The notes under the pieces were generated by a model, which was given only the letters and a program-made list of their open reading frames with translations, was not told the DNA's origin and did no database searches. Position numbers and translations under genes: made by a program. Below, piece by piece: positions 23,318-32,243 of a stretch of DNA of 40,435 nt; position 1 is the stretch's first letter, and every line of letters begins with the position of its first letter. This stretch comes from Chloroflexota bacterium (GTDB taxonomy: Bacteria > Chloroflexota > UBA6077 > JACCZL01). Location: NCBI GenBank assembly GCA_020845495.1, contig JADLFM010000212.1, positions 1-40,435 of the forward strand, in the 5' to 3' direction.

Positions 23318-25843
23318 GTGGCATCCCGATCGTCGTCCATGTCCACGACCCGCTCCCCCCGCTCACCGGCCAGGCAGCCCGCCCCCTCGCTCGCCGAGGT
23401 CGAGAACGCCCGCAAAATCTTCGAAGCCGAGCGCAAGCAAGGCTGTCAGGACCGGGTCGTCGTCGGTGGTCTGGCAGCATTCCTGGGAAACTGGGAGCGC
23501 CGCGTCCACGCCGCGAGCGCCGACCCGGCCTGCCATGCCCTGGCTCGAGACGTCGCCGAGGCGCTCGTCGGTTACGCTGAGGCATCCCCGCCCGAGCGCG
23601 CCAGCCGCCTCGACGCGGCGCTGGCGCTGCTGAGCGAGACGTCTTCTCACGGCGCCCCTCACCCCCCGGCCCCCTCCCCCGCGTGCGGGAGAGAGGGCGA
23701 GAGGGTGAGGGGCACCGAGGTGCTTCCCGCGGCGGGCGAACGAACGTCGAAGGAGGGCCCGCCTGTTCCTTCCCTTGACACGCCCATCGAGCAGGTGAAG
23801 GGCGTCAAGGAGAAGGAGGCTCGGCTGCTGGCGAAGCTCGGCATCCACGTCTTCGGGGATCTGCTCCTGCATTACCCGAGCCGGTATCAGGCGTACCCGC
23901 CGGCCACCGAGATCGCCCACCTGATCATGCAGCCGATTGCCAGCGTGGTTGGGATCGTCCAGCAGGTCGACATCTCGCCGAGCCCGCGCGGCGGCCTCCA
24001 CAAGATCGTGGCCACGATAGCCGACCGGACCGGTCGGGTCACTGCCACCTGGTTCCGTCACGGGCGTTTCAGTCCGGTCCAGATCGGCCAGCGAGTCGCG
24101 CTCAGCGGCAGGCTGACGGCGTTCGGACGGGCGCTCAACTTCGATAACCCGGACTGGGAGCGTGACGACGGCGACCCGACGCACACCCGCCGGATGGTCC
24201 CCACCTACCCCCTCACGGCCAGCCTCACCGACCGTGCCCTGCGCGAGCGCATCAAGTGGGCCGTTGCCGGCTGGACTGACCGCCTGCCCGATCCACTACC
24301 TGGCTGGGTCCGCGAGACGTACGACCTGTGGCCGTACGGCGAGGCCGTCCGGCAGGTGCACTTCCCAGATGATGAGGCAACGTTAGCGCTCGCACGGCGG
24401 CGGCTCGCCTTCGACGAGTTGTTCACGATCCAGCTCGTGGTGCTCCAGCGCAAGCTAACCTGGCAAGGCGCCGAATCACCCCCATTGCCGACGCCGGCCG
24501 GCGCGCTGGCGACGCTCCTGGCGGCTCAGCCGTATGAGTTGACCGGCGGCCAGCATCGGGCGCTCGATGGCATCCTGACCGACATTGCCGAGTCCCGCCC
24601 GATGGTACGGTTACTTCAAGGGGAGGTCGGCTCGGGGAAGACGGCCGTTGCAGCGGCGGCGCTGTTCGTGGCGGTCCAGGCCGGCGCCCAGGGTAGCCTG
24701 ATGGCTCCCACCGAGATCCTGGCCGAACAGCACTACCGCTCGCTGACCCGCTTCTACGCGGGCGCCGCCGAGGCGCTCGAAGCGGCCGATATGCGAGTGC
24801 CAAGGATAGGGCTGCTGACCGGCAGCGTCAAGACAGCCGAGCGGCGACGCATCTACGCGGCCATCGCCGAGAGCGAGATCGACGTGCTGGTCGGGACGCA
24901 GGCGGTGATTCAGGAGCACGTCGAGTTCGCGAACCTCGGGCTCGCCGTCGTCGACGAGCAGCATCGCTTCGGGGTTCGTCAGCGAGTGGCGCTCCGCGAG
25001 AAAGGCGGGCACCCGCACCTGTTGGTGATGACCGCCACGCCGATCCCCCGCACGCTCGCCCTCAGCCTCTACGGCGATCTGGATCTCTCGCTGATCGACG
25101 AGATGCCGCCGGGCCGGCAAAAGGTGAAGACCTACCTGCTCAACCAGGACGAGCGACAGCTTGCCTACGAGAAGATCCGCCGCGAGGTGGCGAAGGGTGG
25201 GCAGGCGTTCGTGATCTGCCCGCTGGTGGAGGACTCGCCCAACCTGGAGGCCCGCGCCGCGACGGCCGAGTACGAGCGCCTCCAGGCGAGCGACCTGGCC
25301 GGCCTCCGACTGGCGCTCCTGCACGGCCGGATGAGGCCAGCCGAGAAGGATGCCATGATGCGGGCGTTCCGTGACCAGGCGTACGACGTGCTCGTCTCGA
25401 CGGCCGTCGTCGAAGTCGGGGTGGACATCCCGAACGCGAGCGTCATGCTGATCGAGGGGGCCGAACGGTTCGGGCTGGCCCAGCTTCATCAGTTCCGGGG
25501 GCGAGTCGGGCGCGGCGCCCGGCCGTCGGTCTGCCTGCTGCTGACCGAGGAAGCGTCCGATACGGCGCTCAGCCGGCTCCAGGTGCTCGTCGATTCGGAT
25601 AGCGGCCTTGCCCTCGCCGAACACGACCTCCGGCTGCGCGGTCCTGGCGACTACTTCGGGGTACGCCAGAGTGGGTTCCCCGAGCTTCAGATCGCAACGC
25701 TCGACGACGCGGCACTGGTGGAGCGGGCACGTCGCGCCGCCGAGAAGGTACTGGAGTACGACGCGACGCTGGAGCTTCCCCAGCACGCCGCGCTCGCCAG
25801 GCGGGTTGAGGCGTTCCGTCGCCGCTCCGGCGAGCCGAACTGA
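23318..25843 (+). CDS. recG: ATP-dependent DNA helicase RecG with an in-frame repeat insertion
   Basis: RecG remodels stalled replication forks and Holliday junctions. An N-terminal helical domain (residues 24-105, FEAERKQGCQDRVVVGGLAAFLGNW) is of the kind seen in Chloroflexota and some other phyla. The wedge/OB domain follows (from EQVKGVKEKEARLLAKLGI; GLHKIVATIADRTGRVTATWF), then the motor: Walker A GEVGSGKT at 435-442, DEQH from 546, TATPIPRTLALSLYG, and HQFRGRVGRG. It has 841 residues. About 20 of these (113-132) are encoded by the palindromic repeat at 23655-23712, in the linker before the wedge domain, where it should be tolerated. The start is uncertain: GTG 23318 or ATG 23339, neither with a good Shine-Dalgarno. 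It is probably co-transcribed with fakA and degV. Confidence 0.94.
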   Translation: MASRSSSMSTTRSPRSPARQPAPSLAEVENARKIFEAERKQGCQDRVVVGGLAAFLGNWERRVHAASADPACHALARDVAEALVGYAEASPPERASRLDAALALLSETSSHGAPHPPAPSPACGREGERVRGTEVLPAAGERTSKEGPPVPSLDTPIEQVKGVKEKEARLLAKLGIHVFGDLLLHYPSRYQAYPPATEIAHLIMQPIASVVGIVQQVDISPSPRGGLHKIVATIADRTGRVTATWFRHGRFSPVQIGQRVALSGRLTAFGRALNFDNPDWERDDGDPTHTRRMVPTYPLTASLTDRALRERIKWAVAGWTDRLPDPLPGWVRETYDLWPYGEAVRQVHFPDDEATLALARRRLAFDELFTIQLVVLQRKLTWQGAESPPLPTPAGALATLLAAQPYELTGGQHRALDGILTDIAESRPMVRLLQGEVGSGKTAVAAAALFVAVQAGAQGSLMAPTEILAEQHYRSLTRFYAGAAEALEAADMRVPRIGLLTGSVKTAERRRIYAAIAESEIDVLVGTQAVIQEHVEFANLGLAVVDEQHRFGVRQRVALREKGGHPHLLVMTATPIPRTLALSLYGDLDLSLIDEMPPGRQKVKTYLLNQDERQLAYEKIRREVAKGGQAFVICPLVEDSPNLEARAATAEYERLQASDLAGLRLALLHGRMRPAEKDAMMRAFRDQAYDVLVSTAVVEVGVDIPNASVMLIEGAERFGLAQLHQFRGRVGRGARPSVCLLLTEEASDTALSRLQVLVDSDSGLALAEHDLRLRGPGDYFGVRQSGFPELQIATLDDAALVERARRAAEKVLEYDATLELPQHAALARRVEAFRRRSGEPN
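23655..23712 (+). repeat. GC-rich palindromic repeat inserted in recG
   Basis: A 58-bp imperfect palindrome. The outer arms CCCCTCACC (23655-23663) and GGTGAGGGG (23704-23712) are perfect, and an inner stem closes around GCGTGC. Bases 23658-23697 match 11722-11761 in fmt at 35 of 40 positions. It is read in a different frame from the fmt copy, again without a stop. Confidence 0.88.
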
Positions 25844-25881
25844 CGCCCTTCACGCTCCCCTGGCCCCGGAAACAAGCCCGC

Positions 25882-25898
25882 GTGAGCGGCACGCTCAC
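25882..25898. terminator. Hairpin between convergent recG and DUF4173 gene
   Basis: GTGAGCG (25882-25888) and CGCTCAC (25892-25898) form a perfect 7-bp stem with a three-base loop, 38 bp after the recG stop. There is no T-run. The remaining 145 bp up to 26043 show nothing distinct. Confidence 0.35.
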
Positions 25899-26043
25899 AA
25901 CTCCCAGTGCCGTGCAATGGCATCGGAGACGCAACGGCGCGGGGGCAGTTTGTCTATCAACCCTGCGCGGTCGCGTCATATTCGGTGAGTCCGACACTCC
26001 TGGTGGCGAGCCGCAAGTACGACACGGCCAGGAGTGGTCGGTA

Positions 26044-27978
26044 TTAGCGGCGAGTGTACGTCGGGGGGTAGACCGTGTCGCCCTTGATGTCACGCAGCCT
26101 CTCCCCGTTATTGGCTACGGCCTGCCATGCCTGCCAGCGACCCCACTGCCAGGTGCGCCAGTCGAACGAATCCGGCGGCGACCAGCGCCAGAGCAGCCAG
26201 GCAGCGGCGAGCGAGCGCTCCGACTCCGGCAGGGTGGGCAGCGCCTCGATGATGGCCGGGACGGCGTCCGCGCTCAATTGGGTCAGGTAGTGCCCGTCGA
26301 TCGGCTCGGTGGCGCCGTGGCGGCTCGCGTTCGTCCGCACGATCAGATCGTCTGGATTGACGGTATTCAGCGTTACGAGCATCAGGCAGCCGGTGACGAA
26401 CGCCCCGAACATGAAGCGCTCGCGCCGCCCGCGCAGGACGGTCGCCAGGAACCAGGCCGCGATGAGCCCGAGCCAGCCCATGAAGGCGGTCGTGTAGAGG
26501 CGTAGCTCGGTGAGCCCGTACTCTTGCTGGTAGAGCCGCATTCGCTGAAGCGCCGAGGCCATTACGACGAACAACAGCAGGATCAGCACGCCTGCCAGGA
26601 TGCGATAGAGCCGAATCTGTCGGGGCGTGCGCATCCGGGCCAGCGCGTCGAGGCCGAGGAGCGTGGGCAGGAGCAGTGCCGCCACCGCGACCAGCTCGAA
26701 GAAGCCGCGTCGGGCGTACTCAGCGTAGGTGAGCGTTGGGGAGATTTCGACCTGGACGGCGCCCCCAAAGAGGTAGCGGAACTGGATCAGCACGAACGCC
26801 AGGAAGAGCAGGTCCAGCAGCCCGAGTACGATCCCAACCTCGACGATGCCGAGCGCGAATAACGGTGCCCCGCCCGCCCGCTTCGCACCGTCGACGAACG
26901 CCAGACCTGCTCCCGCTGCCCTACCCGCGCCCGCCGTCTCGCCCACGCCTGTCGCCGCGGCCCGTTCCTCCAGTGCGGCTGCCCGAGAGGGGGCGACGGC
27001 TGCTACGCTGCCAGTATCGACGGCCACTCCGAACCTTTCGTCGCTGGCGACAGCCGGCCTGTCCGTGCTGCCATCCTTGCCGGCCGCGCCGAAGGTGCCG
27101 TCGCTGGCTGTCGGCTCTGCACGTTCGAGATGCGAGGCAGCAGGCTCCGTCGTCGTGGCGACTGGAGCCGCGCTGACGTCGGCTGACTCCCTCCGCTGTG
27201 CAGGTTCCCTCGGTTCTTCTCGTTCGCCGTCGATAGCCCCCGCTTCCGAGGCGGCGAGTGACGCTCGGTCAGTACGAGCCCGCTCTGCTGCGCCCGCTGC
27301 TACGGCCGCTGCGTCGTCAGCCAGCAGCAGCAGGTGGCGCAGGAAGCCGGCGCTGAGCCAGGCCCAGAGGCCAATCCAAAACAGGTGCGCGGCGATTTCC
27401 TTCAGGTCGAACGCCAGCAGATCGCTCACAAACCCGGCAAAGATGGCGTCGGCCGCGACGAACAGGCCGCCGAAGACCAGCAGCAGCGGTACTGCGACGA
27501 GCAACCCGCGCGCCACGGCCAGCAGCGGGCCGGACCAGCCAACGCGCGGCATCTCGCGCCACTTCACGTCGCCGAGCACGAGGAGCGGGAGGCCGACCGA
27601 CGCATAGAAGAAGGCGATGACACCGGCCGCCAGGTACTCCATCACGCCGGCGATTCGCAGCGAGCCCAGGCGTGTGCGGTGCGCGGCGAGTGCCAGAATC
27701 GCGAGTAGCGCGAGCAGGTTCGCCCCGGCGAGCGTCGGCGAGTTGCGCCAGGCGAGCGCGCCGGCGAAGAACACGAGCGGCAGCACCAGCCACCGCCCCT
27801 CGCCAGCCAGCGGCACCCGTCCCCACCGTGCGACGCCAGCCACGCCAACCACGAGCGCGACGGTCCAGAGGAGCGCGTTGATCCCCCAGGGGCTCGCGCG
27901 CAGAAGAAGATCGCCGAGGACTCCGAGGACCGCCGCGACCCCGAGTGCGGCCAGCGCGATCCGCGTTCGTACTCCCAT
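26044..27978 (-). CDS. DUF4173-family polytopic membrane protein
   Basis: A 644-residue integral membrane protein with at least ten hydrophobic helices. The family hallmark ISPTLTYAEYARRGFFELVAVAALL is present, as are LIQFRYLFGG before it and LRLYTTAFMGWL and TLNTVNPDDLIVRTN after it. A hydrophilic Ala/Glu/Arg/Thr-rich insert of about 150 residues (roughly 220-370) splits the membrane part; it is probably cytosolic and disordered. The last 90 residues are soluble, with several Trp. ATG 27978 has AGAGG six bases upstream. The function of the family is unknown. It stands alone, facing recG. Confidence 0.8.
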   Translation of the reverse strand: MGVRTRIALAALGVAAVLGVLGDLLLRASPWGINALLWTVALVVGVAGVARWGRVPLAGEGRWLVLPLVFFAGALAWRNSPTLAGANLLALLAILALAAHRTRLGSLRIAGVMEYLAAGVIAFFYASVGLPLLVLGDVKWREMPRVGWSGPLLAVARGLLVAVPLLLVFGGLFVAADAIFAGFVSDLLAFDLKEIAAHLFWIGLWAWLSAGFLRHLLLLADDAAAVAAGAAERARTDRASLAASEAGAIDGEREEPREPAQRRESADVSAAPVATTTEPAASHLERAEPTASDGTFGAAGKDGSTDRPAVASDERFGVAVDTGSVAAVAPSRAAALEERAAATGVGETAGAGRAAGAGLAFVDGAKRAGGAPLFALGIVEVGIVLGLLDLLFLAFVLIQFRYLFGGAVQVEISPTLTYAEYARRGFFELVAVAALLLPTLLGLDALARMRTPRQIRLYRILAGVLILLLFVVMASALQRMRLYQQEYGLTELRLYTTAFMGWLGLIAAWFLATVLRGRRERFMFGAFVTGCLMLVTLNTVNPDDLIVRTNASRHGATEPIDGHYLTQLSADAVPAIIEALPTLPESERSLAAAWLLWRWSPPDSFDWRTWQWGRWQAWQAVANNGERLRDIKGDTVYPPTYTRR

Positions 27979-28316
27979 CACCCGCCTCTCGTCGTCCGTC
28001 CGCGTACGCTGAGGACAGACGGTGAGAGAGAAGACGCTCGTGCGCACGCCTCAGTTCCGCGCCGGCGTTGCATGGTCCTATCCGGCACCCTGGAGACGAC
28101 GCCAACCCCATCACCAGGTGCTTGCGTTCCGAGTTCGCTGTGATCTAAGGGGTGCGCAACGACGATTGCCATCGTGCGGAGGAAGACGCGTCTGGCTACG
28201 TCGCATGGCCGAGGGGTTGAGAGGGGATGGCAGTGGTCGTATCGATCCAACCCCAGCCGTGGGGACGACGGATGCGTGGCGGGACGGCGTCGAGGCGCTC
28301 CAGGGAGGTCTGGGCG
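27979..28316. other. Gap upstream of the DUF4173 gene
   Basis: About 340 bp between two minus-strand genes. I see no gene, clear promoter or repeat in it. Confidence 0.4.
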
Positions 28317-30353
28317 TCACTCAGTCGGGAGGCCGACCATCTCCAGGAGGCGCAGGGCGTTGGTAGAGCGGGCGATACCCGGCCGCAGGTGATAGTCGAA
28401 CGTCATGTGCGCGCCGTCTGCTTCGTCGACGATCGTCTCGGTCAGATGGACCGACTGCGCGATCTCGGCAAGCTCCGGCGAGGCTGCGAGTGTCAGATCG
28501 TGTGTCGAGACCGCCCCAATCGCCGGGCAACGGAGCAGGGTGCGGATGATCCGGCGCGCGGCGATCTGGCGCTCGGCGGTATTGGTGCCCTGGAGGATCT
28601 CGTCGAGGAGGTACAGGACCAGTCGTGGCTCAGCATGGCTCGCGGCATCCACCACCTGCTTGAGGCGCTGAAGCTCGGCCATGAAGAACGAGACGCCACG
28701 TTCCAGCGAGTCCGAGACCCGCATGCTCGTCCACAGATCGAGGGAGGGCAGAGAGAGTGCGGCAGCACAGACTGGTGCGCCAGCCTGTGCCAGCACCACG
28801 TTGACGCCGATTGCTCGCAATAGCGTGCTCTTACCGGACATGTTCGAGCCGGTCACCAGCAGGAACGTGCCCGGCGGCCCGAGCGCTACGTCGTTCGAGA
28901 CTCGCACGTCGTCGCGGAGCAACGGATGCCCGAGCGCCCGCGCGTCGAGCCGGCGGGCCGCGTCGTCGAAGTCCGCGAAGGCCCAGGCCGGATGGTCGTG
29001 CGCGAGGCGGGCGAGCGCGGCTAGCGCCTCAGCTTCGCCAAGTGCGACGAGCCACGCGCGGACGTGCGCCCCCGAGCGCTGCTGCCAACCCTCGAGGGCG
29101 CTCAAGACGTGAACGTTCCAGAGTGTCGTCAGTTCGATCAGCGGGTAGATCATCGAAGAGGACGGCTGAGCGAATCGAACGATCCTATCGAGGCGCCGGA
29201 TCTCGACTGGTGCGGGGTGGCAGCGGGTGCCGGTCGCCACGCCTGGCTGCTGAGCAGGTCGAGCGGCCGTCGTGGGCTGCTGCCGGGTGACGGCGAACCC
29301 CTGGCCTACTGCCCCCTGGCCTGCTACTGCACGCTGACCCGGCGACGGCCCCGAGGGTACGCCGAGGTCGGCTGTGATCCGCCGCAGCAACGGCGCCTCG
29401 AACGACGTCTCACTTAGTAGCTCCAGCGCATCCGCATACGCTCCCAGCGCCCCGGCCACGTGACGGACCTGGGTGAGCCGCTCGACGGACGGGCCCACGA
29501 GCCGCCAGCCGATCAGCAGGTTCACCAGCAAGGGCAGCAGCCAGAACGGCCAGGCGGTCAGACCCGCGCCGTGTGCGAGCAACAGCACCCAGAAGAGGGG
29601 CGGGCTCAGGCGCGCACCCCAGACGAGCGCGCGGCGATGACTCAGAAATGTCGACCCCTCCGCCCAGGCAAGGAACGGAGCCGGATCGGGCGACTCCCGG
29701 CCCGTGGCACGGCCCCGCCAGAGGAGCTCGTCACGCCATGCGGCGCGGGGGGCGAGATCGGCGATGGCGGCGTGCCGCGCGCGCACCCTCGCCGGATCGG
29801 CCGGTCCGAGCAGCCAGTCGGCAAGCGTGTCGTCCCCGAGGCGCGTCCCGACGGCCTCGAGCAGGTGTAGCAACGAGCCCCGTCCGAACAGGTCGAGATC
29901 GACGGCGTACGGATGGAGAGGGTCGGCGCGACGCTCGTGGCGGAGCGGCAGACGCTCCCAGTCACGCGCGAGCCGCCACAATGCTTCCTCGGCCAGATCG
30001 GCGAGGCCGGCGACGTGGCGCCGCTCCCGCTCAGCGCGTCGGTACCGGACGACCAGCACGCCGAAGACGGCCAGCAGCACGAGCACGCCGGCCCAGAGCG
30101 GGGCGAGCCCCGTCCACGCGGCCCAGGCGGCGACGGCCAGCGCGCCAAAGAAGGCGAGCAGGCGCAGGTTCGCCAGCCGAGCCGCCGCCGTCGCCAGGAC
30201 CGCCGCCTCGGCGCGGAAGCGGTCGCGGCGCTCCAGATAGAAATCAGATGGGCTCGCTGTCGCCTGGGGAGGAGCCTCGACGGGCGCGCTCACCGCGACG
30301 CCCAGACGGTCATCATCCGGCACTCCGCCGCCGCGGAGCTTATCGCCCGGCAT
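28317..30353 (-). CDS. Membrane-associated MutS-like ATPase
   Basis: A 678-residue protein with the MutS-type ATPase at its C-terminus: Walker A TGSNMSGKST at about 500-510, then AGAPVCAAALSLP, the VSDSLERGVSFFMAELQRLK region, Walker B LVLYLLDEILQGTNT, and the switch STHDLTLA. It lacks the mismatch-recognition and connector domains of MutS. Two hydrophobic pairs (about 63-105 and 245-285) suggest membrane attachment, as in a little-studied MutS-like membrane group. A Gln/Gly/Ala/Pro-rich insert (about 335-390) interrupts the core just before the ATPase lever. The DNA role is uncertain. ATG 30353 has a poor ribosome-binding site. Confidence 0.82.
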   Translation of the reverse strand: MPGDKLRGGGVPDDDRLGVAVSAPVEAPPQATASPSDFYLERRDRFRAEAAVLATAAARLANLRLLAFFGALAVAAWAAWTGLAPLWAGVLVLLAVFGVLVVRYRRAERERRHVAGLADLAEEALWRLARDWERLPLRHERRADPLHPYAVDLDLFGRGSLLHLLEAVGTRLGDDTLADWLLGPADPARVRARHAAIADLAPRAAWRDELLWRGRATGRESPDPAPFLAWAEGSTFLSHRRALVWGARLSPPLFWVLLLAHGAGLTAWPFWLLPLLVNLLIGWRLVGPSVERLTQVRHVAGALGAYADALELLSETSFEAPLLRRITADLGVPSGPSPGQRAVAGQGAVGQGFAVTRQQPTTAARPAQQPGVATGTRCHPAPVEIRRLDRIVRFAQPSSSMIYPLIELTTLWNVHVLSALEGWQQRSGAHVRAWLVALGEAEALAALARLAHDHPAWAFADFDDAARRLDARALGHPLLRDDVRVSNDVALGPPGTFLLVTGSNMSGKSTLLRAIGVNVVLAQAGAPVCAAALSLPSLDLWTSMRVSDSLERGVSFFMAELQRLKQVVDAASHAEPRLVLYLLDEILQGTNTAERQIAARRIIRTLLRCPAIGAVSTHDLTLAASPELAEIAQSVHLTETIVDEADGAHMTFDYHLRPGIARSTNALRLLEMVGLPTE

Positions 30354-30760
30354 CCTATCGCCCGCCGCTCACTCGCCCGGTTGCCAGCGGATACCCGGGC
30401 GTCTGGGCCATTCGCAGACGCAAACGAGCGTGCCGGCGGGTGTAGGCGGCGGCGATCAGATGTGTGGCGGCTGACGTGCAGAACATCTAGCAGGCGCATA
30501 GATCGGGGCTCCCGGGCGGCGTACGGCCCTGGGCACGTCGCCGGCGCAGGAAGCATACCGGGTGCGGCTTGACAGTCCGCCAGTTACCGGGTCAGGGAGC
30601 AGGGGGGATGGCCGAGAAATGGGCGAGCGCTCGGCGCACGACGTGGTACGGTTGGCGCAATCCGCTCCTGTGCGGCGTGGTGGCAGCCTCCGCGTTCCCC
30701 CAGGCGCACGGGCACGTCAGCCTGACGATTGCGGACCCTTGACGTTCTGGAGGGCTTCGG
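30354..30760. other. Divergent region, MutS-like gene / AIM24 gene
   Basis: About 400 bp with no credible gene. The minus strand carries GGTATGCT at 30552-30559, a possible -10 for the MutS-like gene and identical to the word upstream of 4338. Confidence 0.35.
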
Positions 30761-31459
30761 ATGCGCCACGAGATCCTCTACCGCCCGTCGTATTCCTTAC
30801 TGGTGGTGTCCCTCGAAGCGGGCGAGGAGCTTCGAGCCGAGCCAGGCGGCATGGTGAGCATGTCGCCCTCGATCGAGGTGAGCACCGGCATGGGCGGCGG
30901 CCTGTTCGGCGGCCTGAAGCGGGCGATCCTCGGCGGCGAGTCGTTCTTCATGAACACGTTCCGAGCCACCGCGCCCGGCGAGGTATCGTTCGCGCCGAGC
31001 TTGAGCGGCGACGTCATCCATATGCCACTGCGCGGCCAGGACATCCTGGCGCAGAGCGGCTCGTTCCTGGCGAGCGCCGCATCGGTCGCCGTAGACACGA
31101 CCTGGGGTGGTGCGCGTGGCTTCTTCGCCGGCGAGGGGTTGTTCCTGTTGCGCCTCTCCGGATCGGGCGACCTTTGGGTGTCATCCTACGGGGCAATCCA
31201 CGAGAAGACGCTCCAACCGGGCGAACGTTACATCGTGGACACCGGCCATATCGTCGCGTTCGACGCCTCGTGCACCTACGGCGTCCGCCGGATCGGGGGC
31301 CTGAAGACGACGATCTTCGGCGGCGAGGGGTTGGTAGCAGACTTCACTGGCCCCGGGCGCCTCTGGCTCCAGAGCCGCAGCCCTGGCGCATTCCTGGACT
31401 GGCTGCTGCCCCGCCTGCCGAAGCCATCCTCGGGCGGGAGCAGGTGGAGCAGCGAGTAG
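30761..31459 (+). CDS. AIM24 / TIGR00266-family protein
   Basis: A 232-residue beta-rich protein. It matches the bacterial AIM24 family: YRPSYSLLVVSLEAGEELRAEPGGMVSMSPSIEV, GLFGGLKRAILGGESFFMNTF, FLASAASVAVDTTWGGARGFFAGEGLFLLRLSGSGDLWVSSYGAIHE, and GLKTTIFGGEGLVADFTGPGRLWLQSRS. The family has a three-lobed beta-helix-like shape and no agreed biochemical function in bacteria. ATG 30761 has GGAGGG (30749-30754) six bases upstream. It converges with the small membrane-protein gene. Confidence 0.9.
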   Translation: MRHEILYRPSYSLLVVSLEAGEELRAEPGGMVSMSPSIEVSTGMGGGLFGGLKRAILGGESFFMNTFRATAPGEVSFAPSLSGDVIHMPLRGQDILAQSGSFLASAASVAVDTTWGGARGFFAGEGLFLLRLSGSGDLWVSSYGAIHEKTLQPGERYIVDTGHIVAFDASCTYGVRRIGGLKTTIFGGEGLVADFTGPGRLWLQSRSPGAFLDWLLPRLPKPSSGGSRWSSE

Positions 31460-31494
31460 GCGGGCGCGTGAGCGCGGGGAGGGGCGAACGCCGC

Positions 31495-31938
31495 TCAGGG
31501 GATGAGCGCCATGCCGTCCAACAGGAGCCTGTGCACCGACACGATAGCGATCGTGATGATGGCGACCACGGCACCGGCCAGTCCGGCCGCCAGCCAGCTC
31601 GCCGGTGTAATCGTCTGCCCGGCCTCAGCGGCGTGGTGCAGGTCGGCGTGCATGCGGACGTACAGGTAGATGGCGGCCAGAACCGTCACCCCATAGCCAA
31701 GGGCTACGCCAATCACCCCGGGGAAAAGCAGGATTGCGACGCTGTAGAGGGAGGCGGCGAGTACGAGCAACGCCAGATGCTCGACGGCCCGTGCGCGGGC
31801 GCCCAATCGCCACCAGTCGATGGCTGCGAGGACACCGCCGGCGGTGAATCCGAGCAGTAGAGTGACGATGGCTAAGACGCGCGGGCTCCAGATTTCGGGG
31901 CGCTCCGCATCATTCGATCTCGGCCTCAACGTCATCAT
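31495..31938 (-). CDS. Small four-helix membrane protein
   Basis: A 147-residue protein with four hydrophobic segments (about 22-40, 52-72, 74-92, 113-135) and a polar N-terminus. I do not recognise the family. His/Asp residues in YVRMHADLHHAAE sit between helices 3 and 4. ATG 31938 is supported by a near-perfect Shine-Dalgarno, AAAGGAGG (minus strand, 31946-31953), seven bases upstream, the best in the window. That suggests a well-translated gene. Confidence 0.75.
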   Translation of the reverse strand: MMTLRPRSNDAERPEIWSPRVLAIVTLLLGFTAGGVLAAIDWWRLGARARAVEHLALLVLAASLYSVAILLFPGVIGVALGYGVTVLAAIYLYVRMHADLHHAAEAGQTITPASWLAAGLAGAVVAIITIAIVSVHRLLLDGMALIP

Positions 31939-32243
31939 GGTGAGGCCTCCTTTCGCAACTCGCCATGCCGGTGCAGGCTACGTCGGCCCCAGGCTGTGAT
32001 GGCTCCATCCTGCCTCTACTCTACATCGCGCCCGCAAGGCGCGCTACCCGGATGCCTTCTCACGAGTCGACATGTCTGTCTTGATATCGATAACCCGTAC
32101 TGCCGCTCGCAAATTCCCTCGCGTTGCAAAATTCGCAGCCAGTGTCGAGTATGTGCTCGCAAACCGATGCTCTCAGGCAGGCAACGTATCATCTCGGCAC
32201 CCGCTACGCCCTGTGCGCTAGCCGCGCACTCTAGCCGCGCGGC
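31939..32243. other. AT-richer intergenic region
   Basis: About 300 bp. Bases 32041-32220 are visibly less GC-rich than the surroundings. It contains GATATC/CGAT words and a 6-bp hairpin (CGCGCC 32027-32032, GGCGCG 32038-32043). It would hold the promoter of the small membrane-protein gene; I cannot fix a -10/-35 pair. Confidence 0.4.

Noticed and set aside
30569..30574. Perfect TTGACA upstream of the AIM24 gene
   Set aside because: No -10-like hexamer lies 16-18 bp downstream (TCAGGG at the place), so it is not called a promoter.
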